Positions 52,891 through 64,000 of a stretch of 64,000 nt of DNA are shown here, in pieces (within the stretch, counting starts at the first letter, position 1; every line of letters begins with the position of its first letter). A program made the position numbers and the translations under genes. The stretch is from positions 62,321,668 through 62,385,667 of the forward strand of contig OU015493.1 in the NCBI GenBank assembly GCA_907164885.2, read 5' to 3'. A model generated the notes under the pieces. The model was not told the origin of the DNA and did not search any database. It worked only from the letters and a program-made list of their open reading frames with translations. The DNA is from Dolomedes plantarius. Lineage: Eukaryota > Arthropoda > Arachnida > Araneae > Dolomedidae.

Positions 52891-54607
52891 AGACAGAAGC
52901 AAGACACGGCTTCTTAAAATTTACAACTGGTATTAAAAATGGCAACTATTTCTGAAGTAATGGACAAATTTTTTTTATCAAGTAGGAGAGCGTTTGGATT
53001 GATTGTTTCTGTCGACAACTAGCCGATAGGAAGATCAAAAAGTCTGAAATGTATTGGGGAAAAAACATTTTCAGACGAATTACTAGAGTTGTCGAAGGAG
53101 CCAAAAGGGATTCATCTGTTAGAATAACGGGGCAGTGAAAGTCCAGTGCTGAAGTCCACGAGAAGCGACACACCTGAAAACTAAGCAGACAAATAAAGCA
53201 AGATAAAATTCAAAATGGCATAAAATATGAATCTAAAATATGGAGTAGTATTTAGAAATAATGGAATATGATCAGGAGGAGATGGACGCATTTAGGAAGG
53301 AAAGCACATTTGAGAGCAAGCATTTTCCCTGGCAGCTGGTAAAATTGAAGTAGAATGGCCACTGACTAAAATGTGAGGAATTTGTAGAGATAACGAAATT
53401 TGCTAAGGTTCAGATACGTTCATTGCTAAAATCATTTAACCCATTCTGTCTTCTCTTGAGATTATACTGTCCTTTCTTGGCGTATTTATGGTGAAAAATA
53501 ACTTCATGGCTATTTTATTAGACAATTTGTTAAAAATGTTATGATATTAAACGAAATTTTCGTCACTGGATTTATGGCATTGCTTTTCGGTTTCAACAAG
53601 TGGATTACTTACGACTTTCGATTTACTCGAACACCGTTACAGAAAAATTCAGTGTGTCGCTGAGTGAAAGCTATTGTTGTCTTTAAATCAGGATCCAACC
53701 AGCTTATCATTTGTCAATTCATATTTGTTTCTTTTATTTGTGTAGGATTAGAGTCATGTAGTGTGGATGTAACTAGGTTTGTAAGTCAATTCTCGTAAGC
53801 TCAGTAAAGCTGAAAAAATCCGAACTATTCTTGGATTATTCCGTAATGTCACTTGAACATCGGAAAGCTTCAACCTCTATTGTATATGTTGAGCTTTTTG
53901 TTTATATACTCAAACGTATCTACTTCGTTGTCGAACAGATGTATATTCAAATGATGTCGAAACGTAAAAAAAAAGTTCCCTGATTGCCTTTTGTTTGGCA
54001 AACGACATCTGAGTCACACTTTTTCAACTTTATGAACTGTCTTTTTTTTTCCCGATACATTTGACCTGTTCTGTTATCAGACAAGTCGAAAATTCACTTC
54101 AACTTGATGAAGATCTGTGGTTGGTACCTATATCTTGGTCACAATTGCTAAATTTACTCAAGCGGCACACTGAATACAGATTTATTTCATTTTCATTCCT
54201 GAATTTTTCCCCACTGCAAATACATTTGACTAGCTCTTGCAGTCGTAACTTCTACTTTCCAGACGTCTATACTGACCATTTAACCACTGTGTCGTGACAT
54301 AATAAAAACCTTGCAACTTAAAAAGGATCATACTATATACCTTCCTGGGGATTTCATGGTTAAAATTTGTCACATTTACATTACTGTCTAAAAATTTTAA
54401 AGCTTACCACAGTATTTTCCAAAATATTTCCTCACAGCTGATCCCTCAAATTGGTAACCGTTTCCTGTGGAACCTCTACTCTATGTACCTTCACGTATAA
54501 TTTGTTTTTTACATAACGACGATGTAGTTATTCAGATGATTTTTTTTTCTCTTGTCATTAGACATTCACCTTTTGTTAGTCGCCGCTGTTTTACTGTCTA
54601 CTTTATT
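52891..54607. other. Intronic sequence, no gene recognised
   Basis: No family signature was seen in open frames up to 78 codons. No terminal repeats were noted. Confidence 0.4.
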
Positions 54608-54752
54608 AGGGCAGCACCATACCGGTGAGCCAACATTGATCCCTATGAGGGGGACGACACGGAAATGACCAAGCCTTATTCGGGATTTGAACCCAGGCCT
54701 ACTGCGTGGCAGCTCAGAACGCTTACCACTACACCATGTGGACGGCAGTTAT
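54608..54752 (-). mobile_element. tRNA-derived SINE, family 2
   Basis: Reverse strand reads CCACATGGTGTAGTGGTAAG (A box, about 54740-54721) and GGCCTGGGTTCAAATCCCG (B box, about 54705-54685). Box spacing and flanks resemble tRNA-Glu-like SINE heads. The sequence continues past the T-arm into GGTCATTTCCGTG and ACCGGTATGGTGCTGCC with no matching acceptor stem. It is therefore a SINE head and not a functional tRNA gene. It differs from family 1. Confidence 0.7.
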
Positions 54753-57561
54753 TCAGAATAAGTAACTACAAGAAAGCTCAATTTTAATTTCAGAATCAAA
54801 TTCGTCTCTTTCTTTCTCTGAAGCAGAGGAACAGAAGTAGAATCTTCGTTTGGAATTTGAAATGAGCATATTTATTAGGAATACTTTAAGATTTTTCTTT
54901 TCCCCGAATTAGGAGAAATTTTTTCTGCATTGTTTCTTATTGTGTTTAAGAAATTATTAATCATTGTGTAATTTTAATTATAGGTGTATATTTAAATAAC
55001 AAAATTAATCACTGATAATTATAATGATTATGTACCTGCTATGGTATTATATACTGATTCGATTCGTAGCTTTTTTTAATAGCTGTGCGTCAATATTACA
55101 GTTTAACTATTAAGGGCCTTGTCATTTGAATTCAATTTGGTATACAAAAAAGAGTTCCCATTTCTTTGGTTTGCATTGTAGGCGCAACGCGGGATTGAAT
55201 ATCCAGTGTTACTATTATAGTATAAAATACTGGAGAGCAAATGTACAGAAGACACATTTATATTAACATACTTTGTCATCATTTTTACATATGAAGAAAG
55301 TGAGAAAATTCTCAAAAACGACTCCTCAAAAACGACTACATGTTTAGGGCATTGCCATCAAACTTTTGGAGGTTTAGCAACTTCCAATAGTAGTTTGCTT
55401 TAATTGGCAGTATAAAAAAATCTGAAAGTAGATTTCTTACTTAGTGGTTTGTACATTAATGGGTCTTAGAAGTTTATGAAATAATTTGCTGTCTTACCAG
55501 TTCTAAACATTCATTGCTTAGTTATTCACGATGCAGGTGATTCAGCGGTGAATGTATAAACCAAACCTTAAATTAGCAACTAATTTACAACAACTCGATT
55601 TAAATGTACAAGTAAAATTATGCATCAAGTAAGAAGAGAATTTAAGCTCATATTTCTTGAGCGAACGCGTGCTAAGCAAGTTGGTGCGTAGTTTCTAGTC
55701 CCCTATGGTTCACTATTTCTACCCTATGGTTCAGCGTATTCAGTTTCTGGATGTCAGGTACAGTTTTTTGAGGAAAGGTCTTAGCTTGCTCCCCTCCTCC
55801 TTTTCACAATCCATCCAGTATTCTCGACCCTCTACAGCTTTCTCGTGTTTTCTTTACTCTATGGTTGCTAATGAGTGATGTATCCCGTGTTGGCAATTCC
55901 ACTCTTCATATGGTATGGCAGCACTCCCTTGGCGCCATTTGCCTGCCTTTGGATTTCTAGGTAGGTGTTCTCTTCCTCTGGTTTTGAAGGAAACTGAACT
56001 TCTTTAAGCGATTCAACTTAATGTTAATAACAGTAAATGATTAAGGGTTTTTATTACCCTGATTTGTTGTAATAGTTTTGGTTCAAAATTCGCTATAATT
56101 TTACTGGGAGTTCTACTTAGCCAGTCTGGGTTATTGAAGCTGCCTGCGAAAGCTGCCAGCAAAAGCTGCGACTGGAAAATGTTCCCCAAAATTGTTTAGA
56201 TACTAAAAAGGTAAAGGGCGATACTTTGCGATGTTTATTTTATGCTATAAGAAACCGAAATTAAAAATATTCTTATTTATTATTCAATCCCGTATAATAT
56301 CAAGTTTTTTTTATCAAGTCACATTAAATTACGGTATTATAAGTTATTGCGTTATTGTGGATTTAACTCGATTTCATTATGTTTCAACGGTGGTAGAACC
56401 ATTTATCGCCTATATATGTATGCGATCAAATCCAAAATGCATAAATTCCACGATGTACAGGGAATAAGCGAAGTCAATCTCCCAAATATTGTCACATCAT
56501 GAAATTCCGGACGCCCCAGCGATCGATTTTTTCATCCGTAAATAACTTTGATTGATTTTTCCGCGGTAACAAGTTTAGATTTCCCATCACTCTCCCTCCT
56601 CGCTCTGTATTTTCAAGTTTTATCCCGAAAATTTTCGGGCGCCTAATAAGTATTTATTAAACTTTATACATATTATCGTTATAAATATATTTTCTGATGC
56701 GGATGGATGACATATGGACGTGATTACAAGAAGTGCTGAATAAATTACGGCTGCAAAATTTTCCAATTAGGAATGAAATCGCAGAATAATTAAACTGAGC
56801 GAAAATAAATGAGTTCATTAAATGCTACTTATGATTTGATTATTCCAAAAGCCACCAACTAGCCGCAGAAAAGGGAAATTTTGCACCTCCAATGTGTTTT
56901 GTGTACTTTGGAAAAGTGCGGAAACTTCTAGAAATATAATCATGGAGTTTGCTTCTATATACATAAATATTATTTACACGCAACCTATGTACTTATGAAT
57001 ATATATATACATATATAAACATAATGTTTTTCTGTACATATACATATTCGTTGTTATATAATTGCCTGTTTCTCCTGAAGTATGTCAAGTTGATGACGTT
57101 TGATGCTTATATTATCACTTTTGCTTACTGACGAAGCATGTGGCTGCTTTTGCTTCCTGGTGTGCAACATGTAGTAGCTTTTTTTCTAGCTATTACAGCT
57201 ACTTTCGTCTTCAAGTTTGAAACATTCGGATGGTTTTGCTTTTGTGTTCTAAAACTTAGCTTGAGGCAGCTTTGAAGTAGTTACATTTTTTTGGTAGTTA
57301 CATGGTTGCTTTTGATTTTCGATTTTCAACACGCTGTTGCTGTATAATGGTTACATCTTTGCCTTCGTCTCCTCAAGCAAAGCTTTAGGTTGCTTTAAGA
57401 TAGTTTTGACGTTGCTTTTGTTTCATGATGCAAAACTATGGTTTGCATTCTGTTACAAAGTTTTTATTTTGTTTCCGGAAGCGCACTGTGTGGCCGTTGA
57501 TAGTTACACTGTAGTTTTATCTGCTAAAGCTGGGCTGTTGCTGTTTTTAGGTAGCTTCATA

Positions 57562-57562
<1 letters not shown>
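54753..57562. other. Intronic sequence, weak internal repeats near 57.1-57.5 kb, no gene
   Basis: From about 57095 to 57560 phrases like GGTTGCTTTTG and GTAGTTACA recur irregularly. This could be a degraded tandem repeat. A short repeat CCCTATGGTTCA occurs twice at 55701 and 55722. No coding evidence. Confidence 0.4.
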
Positions 57563-57608
<46 letters not shown>

Positions 57609-58276
57609 AGTTTCGTAACTGACTGACTGACTGACTGATTGACTTACTAACTGACTGACTGATTGACTGACTAATTGGCTGACATATAACGCACAGACCA
57701 AACCGCTGGTCCTAAAGGGCTGAAATTTTGCATGGGGATTCTTCTCATAGTGTACAGGTGCACTGAGAAAGATTTTTGAAAAATTCTTCATAGATTTTTA
57801 AAATTTTTAAGCTGTTTTTGTAACTTTTTTTAAGTTTGCATTTAAAATAATAATCTGAGGGCTATAAAAAAATTCTTTAAAATGAAATCTTTTTCGAATC
57901 TTTACCTCCATTTTCTGATTTTCAGTGAATTTTTAAAAATTAACATTTGGAATTCAATTTATTAAATGCTGATCACGTGGATTCTTTTTCTCTTGTGATA
58001 CTTTAAACTAATTTTGCGTCACGCGCATAACAACGAAACAGACAAAAAAAAATTCTTGCTAATGCGTCAGACGATTGGATATTCTCCAAAAAAAAATAAT
58101 ACAGTAAAAGAAATGTTCCTCATACTGTCCTATATTAACTGTACTATATTCTTTAGTATGTTCTGTTACATTTAATTTCAATATTTTCTTCTACAATATT
58201 TTGTGTATATAAATGTCCGTTACGATTATTTTATAAATATATTTTTACACCAATTGCATACATTGATCGTTGTATT

Positions 58277-58349
<73 letters not shown>

Positions 58350-58423
58350 GGCATTAATTGCATACATTGACTGTTGTATTTAATTTGAATGTATTCCGTA
58401 GCGAAGTACGGGTATTCATCTAG
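57563..58423 (+). mobile_element. Non-autonomous Helitron
   Basis: The 5' end is TCTATATATA..., here expanded into a TA array (57565-57607), followed by ACTGACTGACTG repeats, ACGCACAGACCAAACCGCTG and GCTGAAATTTTGCATGGGGA. The 3' end has a perfect hairpin CCGTAGCGAAGTACGG (58396-58411), then GTATTCATCTAG ending at 58423 and followed by T. This matches the canonical Helitron terminus (stem-loop 10-12 nt before CTRR, inserted before T). No Rep/helicase is encoded. A second TA array (58282-58347) lies between two ~38-bp direct repeats containing AATTGCATACATTGA. Confidence 0.82.
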
Positions 58424-59152
58424 TTGTTCTATATACCTGGACGCACAAACTCTTCCCACAGGCTTTAACCCCATGGACATAGCGCTAAGAATTTATGCTG
58501 TGGTAGAAGCTGGCAAACGGGAAAGTAAACTTAAATGGTTAGAACACAGAAATATTTATAATAAAAACATAACAGACTCTACTAGATACTATAATCGCAG
58601 CCTCAGGAAAAAAAAAAACGCACCTTTCTTTCATTATTAATCTACAAATTATAATACAGCTGTTTACTACAGATGAGCTTACAGAAAATGGAGTATAGCT
58701 TCCTATTTTCAAATTAAACAGTCTATGGCAGAAGACACGTTGTCTAATTAAGGTAATGGATAGCGATGAAATAAAACATTACCTAGTCTGCGAGGAATCT
58801 CTCGTTGAATAAAAATAAATTAGTTCCTCATTAATGCGTCTCATTATTTAACTAGTAACAGGGCGTAAAGCCTTTTGGGAAAATTCTCATGAAATAGTTT
58901 CGATTTCATAATGCGCAAAATGAATTTCTTAGGAATGGTGTTTCAACCACTAGATTTAGTTTTGAGATTTTGAAGTTCAACGTGGTATCTCAGTCGACTT
59001 TGCAGACATTCAGTCGCAATGTCAAACAAAAGAAATTTTTTTCGCTGAGTATTTTTCTAATTACACGGTCAGCTGAAATAGATTTTTGAATTCTGTATAC
59101 TGCATATCCATGTAGTCATTTAAATAAAGACCAGTAGATTTTATGATTTTAA
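58424..59152. other. Intronic sequence, no feature recognised
   Basis: No coding, RNA or terminal-repeat signal. Confidence 0.4.
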
Positions 59153-59871
59153 GGTGTTCAGAAACACAAAATTCTTCAAACTTTCGAAAACAGTTTAATT
59201 GCATTAAAGATTTTTCTGTTCTTTTTCACTTAAAATGGCGTTTAAATTATGTTTCTATCTAACTTAGAACAGGCGATATTAATTTTTTTGTTATGCAACA
59301 TTCTAATAGCAGCAAATATTTGTTTAAACCATTAAATGCGTTTTTCTACATGATGGGTTTATTCACCATTTCTCCTCTTTCAATTGTTATAAGTCCTTAA
59401 CCCTTAAAGATAAATGGTTCAAACTTGGGACGTATCTTTTTCAATTATTTTACTTTAATTTTGATTCAGTAAATTAAAAATAAAATTTACTTTTGTAAAT
59501 ATGATTTTTTAAAAATATATTCTTTTTTTGACAATATATCCTTTTTTTGAAATTTTTACTCTAAATATTTTCTCTAAATCTTTTTTATTTCTTTAAAAAT
59601 TAATATTTAAAAAATGTTGAATAAAAATTAAAACTTATGTATTAATGTTTAGTTAAAAGAAAAAAAAAATGAAATTTGACAAATAATATTTCGAGTTATA
59701 ACGATTTAAAATTACCCCACTTTTTTAATAATTTTAAATTAAAATTTTTTTTTAAACTTATGAGAAGTTTTATGATGTGATTTTGTTTGCAAATTATACT
59801 GTTAAACATCTAAAAAAATTCAAAATTTTAACTCTATAAATAAAGCATTTTTTAATGTATCCCGGACCCCC
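59153..59871. mobile_element. TTAA-flanked MITE, family T, copy 2 (reversed)
   Basis: 719 bp between TTAA sites (59149-59152 and 59872-59875). It is the reverse complement of 30402-31097 with moderate divergence: shared blocks include CATGATGGGTTTATTCACCA and GTATCCCGGACCCCC at the right end. The left terminus is more degraded (GGTGTTCAGAAACACAAAAT). Non-coding. Confidence 0.75.
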
Positions 59872-59875
59872 TTAA

Positions 59876-60429
59876 ATTTTTCGAATCTCTACAAAATTAA
59901 AATTATATTTAAAAAAATAAAAATACACTCGATTCAAGATTTTAAATTCACAATAAGCTGCTATAGATTGAATTCTCTTAATTTCTCTCTTCCTCTGTTA
60001 AACGTCGCGAAAACATTGTTCAGTTAGTCGTTTAATTTGAAATTTTTGTGAACTTGCAAAAAATTAGAAACACAAATCAGTCAGTGATGACAGCAACTCT
60101 TTAATGTTAATAATATATGAAAACATTCGAATTGCGCTTTTTCGAATTCTGTTTTTTTTTCATTTCAAAATAAATCTTACGATGTAGTGCACAAATAATT
60201 TTGTTTCAATTTTGCTACGATTGATACCAATAGTTTAATGGGCCGTAAAAACTCAAATCCTGAAAAAAGTTTCAAAATATTTCTAAAAAGGACTGGGTAT
60301 CTGTTTATCTACCTTTCCAAATTTCTTTATCCGCTTTGGTAGCAAATTCTAACAGCATAACTTGGCAACCTTTTAATAGATATCCTCTTTCTACTGATAT
60401 ACGTGAAAATTTGGTGTAAATCTGAATAA
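59876..60429. other. AT-rich, no feature recognised
   Basis: Nothing beyond AT-rich filler. Confidence 0.35.
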
Positions 60430-61305
60430 TATTTACAAGATAAAAATAACTTGTTATATACCATGTTTTAAAATTTTCTGTTGAATCATATAAATTTGAC
60501 AATTCTATGTATTAATAAATACTTTTTAAAAATTTTTGGATGAATTATCCTATCAACTTGAAAGAAAATGATCAAATCCGTAATCAATCGTTTTGCTCGA
60601 GAATTAGAACTTGAGTTTAACTTTTCGTTCCCGTCCCGGTCGATAGATGGCTGCACCATTCTACAAAACAAAATTAACTGAAAATGAATTCAATCCTGCT
60701 TAAAGATGGCTAAAAGTATTAAAATAATGCATTGTTATCGTGTTCTGAGCTATTCTAAAAGTTTCAAATATCTAGCTAGTCGGGAAGTTAGTTAAAAATC
60801 GATTGCAAGATTTGTACTGGACAAACACACACAAACAAACAAACAAGAAAGCGAGCTAATAAAAACATGGTAATAATTACAAGATAAAAAGAACTTTTAT
60901 ATACCATGTTTTTAAATTTTCTGTTGAATCATATAAACTTGACAATTCTATGTATTAATAAATACTTTTTTAAAATTTTTTTCTTGAATTATCCCATTAA
61001 CTTGAAAGAAAATGAAGTTAATTGGAAGTTAACTTGCATTTAACTTTTCGTACCCGTTCCGTCCAATAGATGGCTGCAACAGTCTACAAAACAATTTAAC
61101 TGAAAATAACTGAAAATTAATTTAATTATGCTTAAAGATGGCTAAAAGTATTAAAAACATGCTTGTCATCGTGTTCTGAGCTATTCTAAAAATTTCAAAT
61201 GTCTAGCTAGTCGGGAAGTTAGTTAAAAATCGATTACAAGACTTGTACTGGACAAAAACTCACGCAAACAAACAAACAAGAAAGCGAGTTAATAAAAACA
61301 TGATA
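60430..61305 (+). repeat. Tandem duplication, two units of about 435 bp
   Basis: Units 60430-60866 and 60871-61305 share TTATATACCATGTTTT, TCTGTTGAATCATATAAA, GTGTTCTGAGCTATTCTAAA, CTAGCTAGTCGGGAAGTTAG and an end with AACAAACAAACAAGAAAGCG. Identity is about 85 percent by eye. The ACAAACAAACAAG end resembles retroposon tails, so the duplicated block may be a non-LTR 3' end. Confidence 0.85.
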
Positions 61306-61798
61306 AAAATCCCCAAAATGGCTGATAGTTGAATCTAACTAACTGTGCACTTTTGCCATGGCAAGTTGAAAATTTAGCAATAGAGAATTTTATGCATACT
61401 TTGCTTCATTCTTTATATGCTCACTAGGTGGCCCGTGCGACACCTTGGAATGCGATTAAAATACGATAAATTTTATAGTGAGGTTGGTTGTTTGTGGTAG
61501 GATGAAAGGAGAACCGGTTCATTTGTAGCCTTTGTTTATTTGTCAAATATTAATGGTGCGTAAGGATAATACAAAACCAATTATAAAACACCTTTGCCCA
61601 CAATATTGGAGGTGAAGCATAAGACAATACAGGGGAAAATGAGATATGTCCACTTTTAAAAACCTTTGTAGACAATATTAAAATTTAAATATGACACAAA
61701 CTCGTGGTAAATGGGATATTTACATTACAAAATCTCTTTGTGCATTCTATTTGACAGTGCCGTTTCAACGCACCCCGAGAAAGAACTTTAGTGTTAAA
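61306..61798. other. No feature recognised
   Basis: AT-rich with a GC-richer patch at 61420-61460 (CTAGGTGGCCCGTGCGACAC). Confidence 0.35.
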
Positions 61799-62336
61799 AG
61801 TCAATTTTTCACTTCGATTTTTAAACAAAGAATACAATTTTTCATTCTGGATTAACATTTCGCAAGAAGCGAAGAATTTAATCTTTAAAGTGGTGCCTCA
61901 TTTATCGATTTTGGTTAAGTATGAAGGGAAAGTAAGGGATCGTCACAAAAAATCACCTTTTAGAAATAATATATGTGGGTTTTTTTCATGAAAAAATAAT
62001 AATATAAACCTACGCGGATGTTGCCAATAAAGAATGTCATTAATGAAATCATAGAATGATAGTAAAAGCAAACGATTTTTAAATTTAAAAGTTCAAGACG
62101 ATTGAAAGTGGTGAAATAAATAAAACAAGCTAGCGCCCGCGCCGTCTAGGGGAAGAAAAATTGTTTATAAGGTTTATACTTTGATTTTTAAACAAACAAT
62201 AAGATGTGTAGTTCGAAATTAACAATTCGCACGAAGCGGAGATCTTCATCTTTAAAATGGTACCTCATTTATCGATTTTGGTTAAGTATGAAGTGAGAAA
62301 TAAGGATAAAAAAACACCTTTTAGAAATAATATATA
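61799..62336 (+). repeat. Local duplication, two units about 375 bp apart
   Basis: 61799-61972 and 62175-62336 share GATTTTTAAACAAA, GCGAAGAA or GCGGAGAT, CTCATTTATCGATTTTGGTT and CACCTTTTAGAAATAATATA. Divergence is notable (about 75-80 percent by eye). Confidence 0.7.
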
Positions 62337-63180
62337 TAGATATCAGGGGTATATCGAATTGTCAGAAATGCGTTGCAGTTTTGCACAGATTTTGATTCAT
62401 TTCATTACAGAAAGAAAAATTGCAGTGATTTAGAGTTCTGTAGATAAACTTAAAAAAGAATGAAAAATCTCCCCAAAACACAAGAAAAAGTTATTATAAT
62501 TTATTCTATACTTCGAAGGAAAGAGAAATACATGTAATTACGAGGCAGCGGAATTAATGAAACTTTAATGTATATGAAATAAATTCCCTGTTTAACGTTT
62601 AATAATTTTTTTTAAATTTGTATTAAATATACCCTTTTTTCATGATTAAAATACTTTTTAAAGTATGACACGTATAGTAAGAATATTGAATGATAAATGG
62701 GACTCTATTATCTCAAATCCATCAACAAGCAGTTAGTACATTTTTACGAACCTACTCTTGAACACCCTGGAATTAATTCCTTTTCGAATGTTCTAATGAA
62801 ATCGGACTGGATTTGGATGACTCGAGAGTACAAGGAGCTGCGAATTCACGAACTAATGAGCTCTATTTAGAAATTGTCAAGTTGATTAGAGCACCATTGA
62901 CACGGGTGGTCGGAGCAGGTGTTGGGGAAGAAATATTTTCGATTTTCTTTCAATCAAACAATTCCTGCTAAAATCAGTGCGTTGTCAAGTGCGCTGGGAG
63001 GGCCGACTTTTCCATTATCGTGAAGCAATTACTAGCAGCAGAAATTGATAAAATATTTTAAATGAGTAATTAAATTACTTTTACGTTTTCTCTTACTATT
63101 TACTTGACAAAATTTTACACACATACTAATTATACATAAATGTTTAATTATTGAACATACATAATTGAGTCTGTATATAC

Positions 63181-63184
<4 letters not shown>
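62337..63184. other. No feature recognised
   Basis: AT-rich. No coding or repeat-end signal. Confidence 0.35.
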
Positions 63185-63271
<87 letters not shown>

Positions 63272-63281
63272 TATATATATA

Positions 63282-63328
<47 letters not shown>

Positions 63329-63366
63329 ATATATATATATATATACACATGTTTATGTGTGTGTGT
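63185..63366. repeat. (TA)n with TG blocks, about 180 bp
   Basis: Long TA array with GATATA, TTTATA and GTGTGTAT interruptions, ending GTGTGTGTGTAG. Confidence 0.97.
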
Positions 63367-64000
63367 AGACAATTTATATTGTGAATCTGTTATCATTATC
63401 TGCAATGATTTATTAAAAATACCTCCAACAACTATTTATAAAACTTCTATAATCTGTGCTAGATGTTTCCTATTTTATGACATCACAGAAAAATAGGAAC
63501 ATCGAGTTTTTGACTTTAGGTTCCAAATACCAATTATACTTACTTTTAAATTTTATCTTAACATAAATGTTTTAATTATTAATTTCTTCCTATTATATCA
63601 CCGAAATTGATTTAGATTTTTTTATTAACTAGTAGTACGGTGCTATGGTTACCACTTCAATAGATTTGCGTTTCTGGCTTCTTCAAGTTCGCAAAAATCG
63701 CCGATAAGACAAGCAATGTAGAAATCAATGCCTTGGCAGAGGAAATAAAAATGATGAATTCGACGAAATAACACCTTTCTGCGTAGTTAAAACCTCGAAG
63801 AGTTTGTTGTTTAAGATAATATTAAATTATCAATCTAGTTGTTTTTATTAAACAACTTGATATCAATTTTACAATCTATTGTGAAAAAATATTGTTGTTT
63901 TTTAATTGTTGTGAAAACAACATTATTGTTATTTCGAAACAAATATTATTATGATAAGTTGGGAATCACTGGGTTCTCTTTTTATAGTAATCTGTGATTA
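63367..64000. other. AT-rich window end, no feature recognised
   Basis: Several TTGTTGTTT and ATTGTTGTT phrases near 63840-63930. No gene. Confidence 0.35.

Overview
This is a eukaryotic, AT-rich, intron-scale window from an arthropod genome, most likely an arachnid and probably a spider. The clues are a calcium-channel gamma (stargazin-like) first exon with a GT splice donor, Pol III-type SINEs, and a dense load of Tc1/mariner, IS630-like, hAT-like, Helitron and LTR elements. The transposase types are ones I associate with spider genomes; that assignment is from memory and is not proven by the sequence. There are no operons, ribosome binding sites, rRNA genes or CRISPR arrays. About 25 (TA)n or (CA)n(TA)n microsatellites are scattered through the window, and most Y/I/H-rich open frames are translations of these.

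Layout. 0-9.4 kb: remnants of a Tc1 transposase (1-455), an IS630/DUF4817-type transposon (about 2.7-4.4 kb, minus), a microsatellite-carrying dispersed repeat (7.0-7.4 kb), a tRNA-derived SINE (7.75-8.1 kb) and a decayed pogo/jerky-like stretch (8.3-9.3 kb). 11.3-12.8 kb: a solo LTR inside a TA array, a reversed second SINE copy, and a LINE 3' coding fragment. 13.3-20.3 kb: a nest made of a mariner (13804-14782) and a 4.9-kb LTR element with identical 626-bp LTRs (15014-19951) that has lost all coding capacity and contains an 854-bp hAT-like element with an 8-bp target duplication and a broken BED finger. 21.4-27.6 kb: a diverged satellite with a ~240-bp period, interrupted by a nearly intact DD36E Tc1-like element (22601-23819), a Helitron fragment and a second, truncated Tc1 copy. 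27.9-29.4 kb: a DD34E Tc1-like element. 30.4-31.1 kb: a TTAA-flanked MITE.

32.9-35.1 kb is the only host gene seen. A GC-richer promoter/leader is followed by the first coding exon (34917-35124) of a claudin-fold calcium-channel gamma/TARP-like protein. No later exon was recognised, so the remaining 28.9 kb is probably its first coding intron, although this cannot be proven here.

That putative intron holds a foldback-like IS630 element with ~470-bp inverted arms (38100-39827), further TTAA MITEs (42.1 and 59.2 kb), two copies of a long-TIR IS630-type element (44828-45714 and about 51.57-52.89 kb, the second carrying a nested hAT-like MITE), a 3.1-kb TIR element encoding a conserved-looking but unnamed transposase-like protein (48441-51525, minus), a tRNA-derived SINE (54.6 kb), a non-autonomous Helitron with a canonical 3' hairpin and CTAG end (57563-58423), and several local duplications (47, 60.4-61.3 and 61.8-62.3 kb). 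Nearly all transposase genes are broken by stops or frameshifts. The best candidates for something under-described are the 48.4-51.5 kb element and the recurrent association of TA arrays with mobile-element ends.
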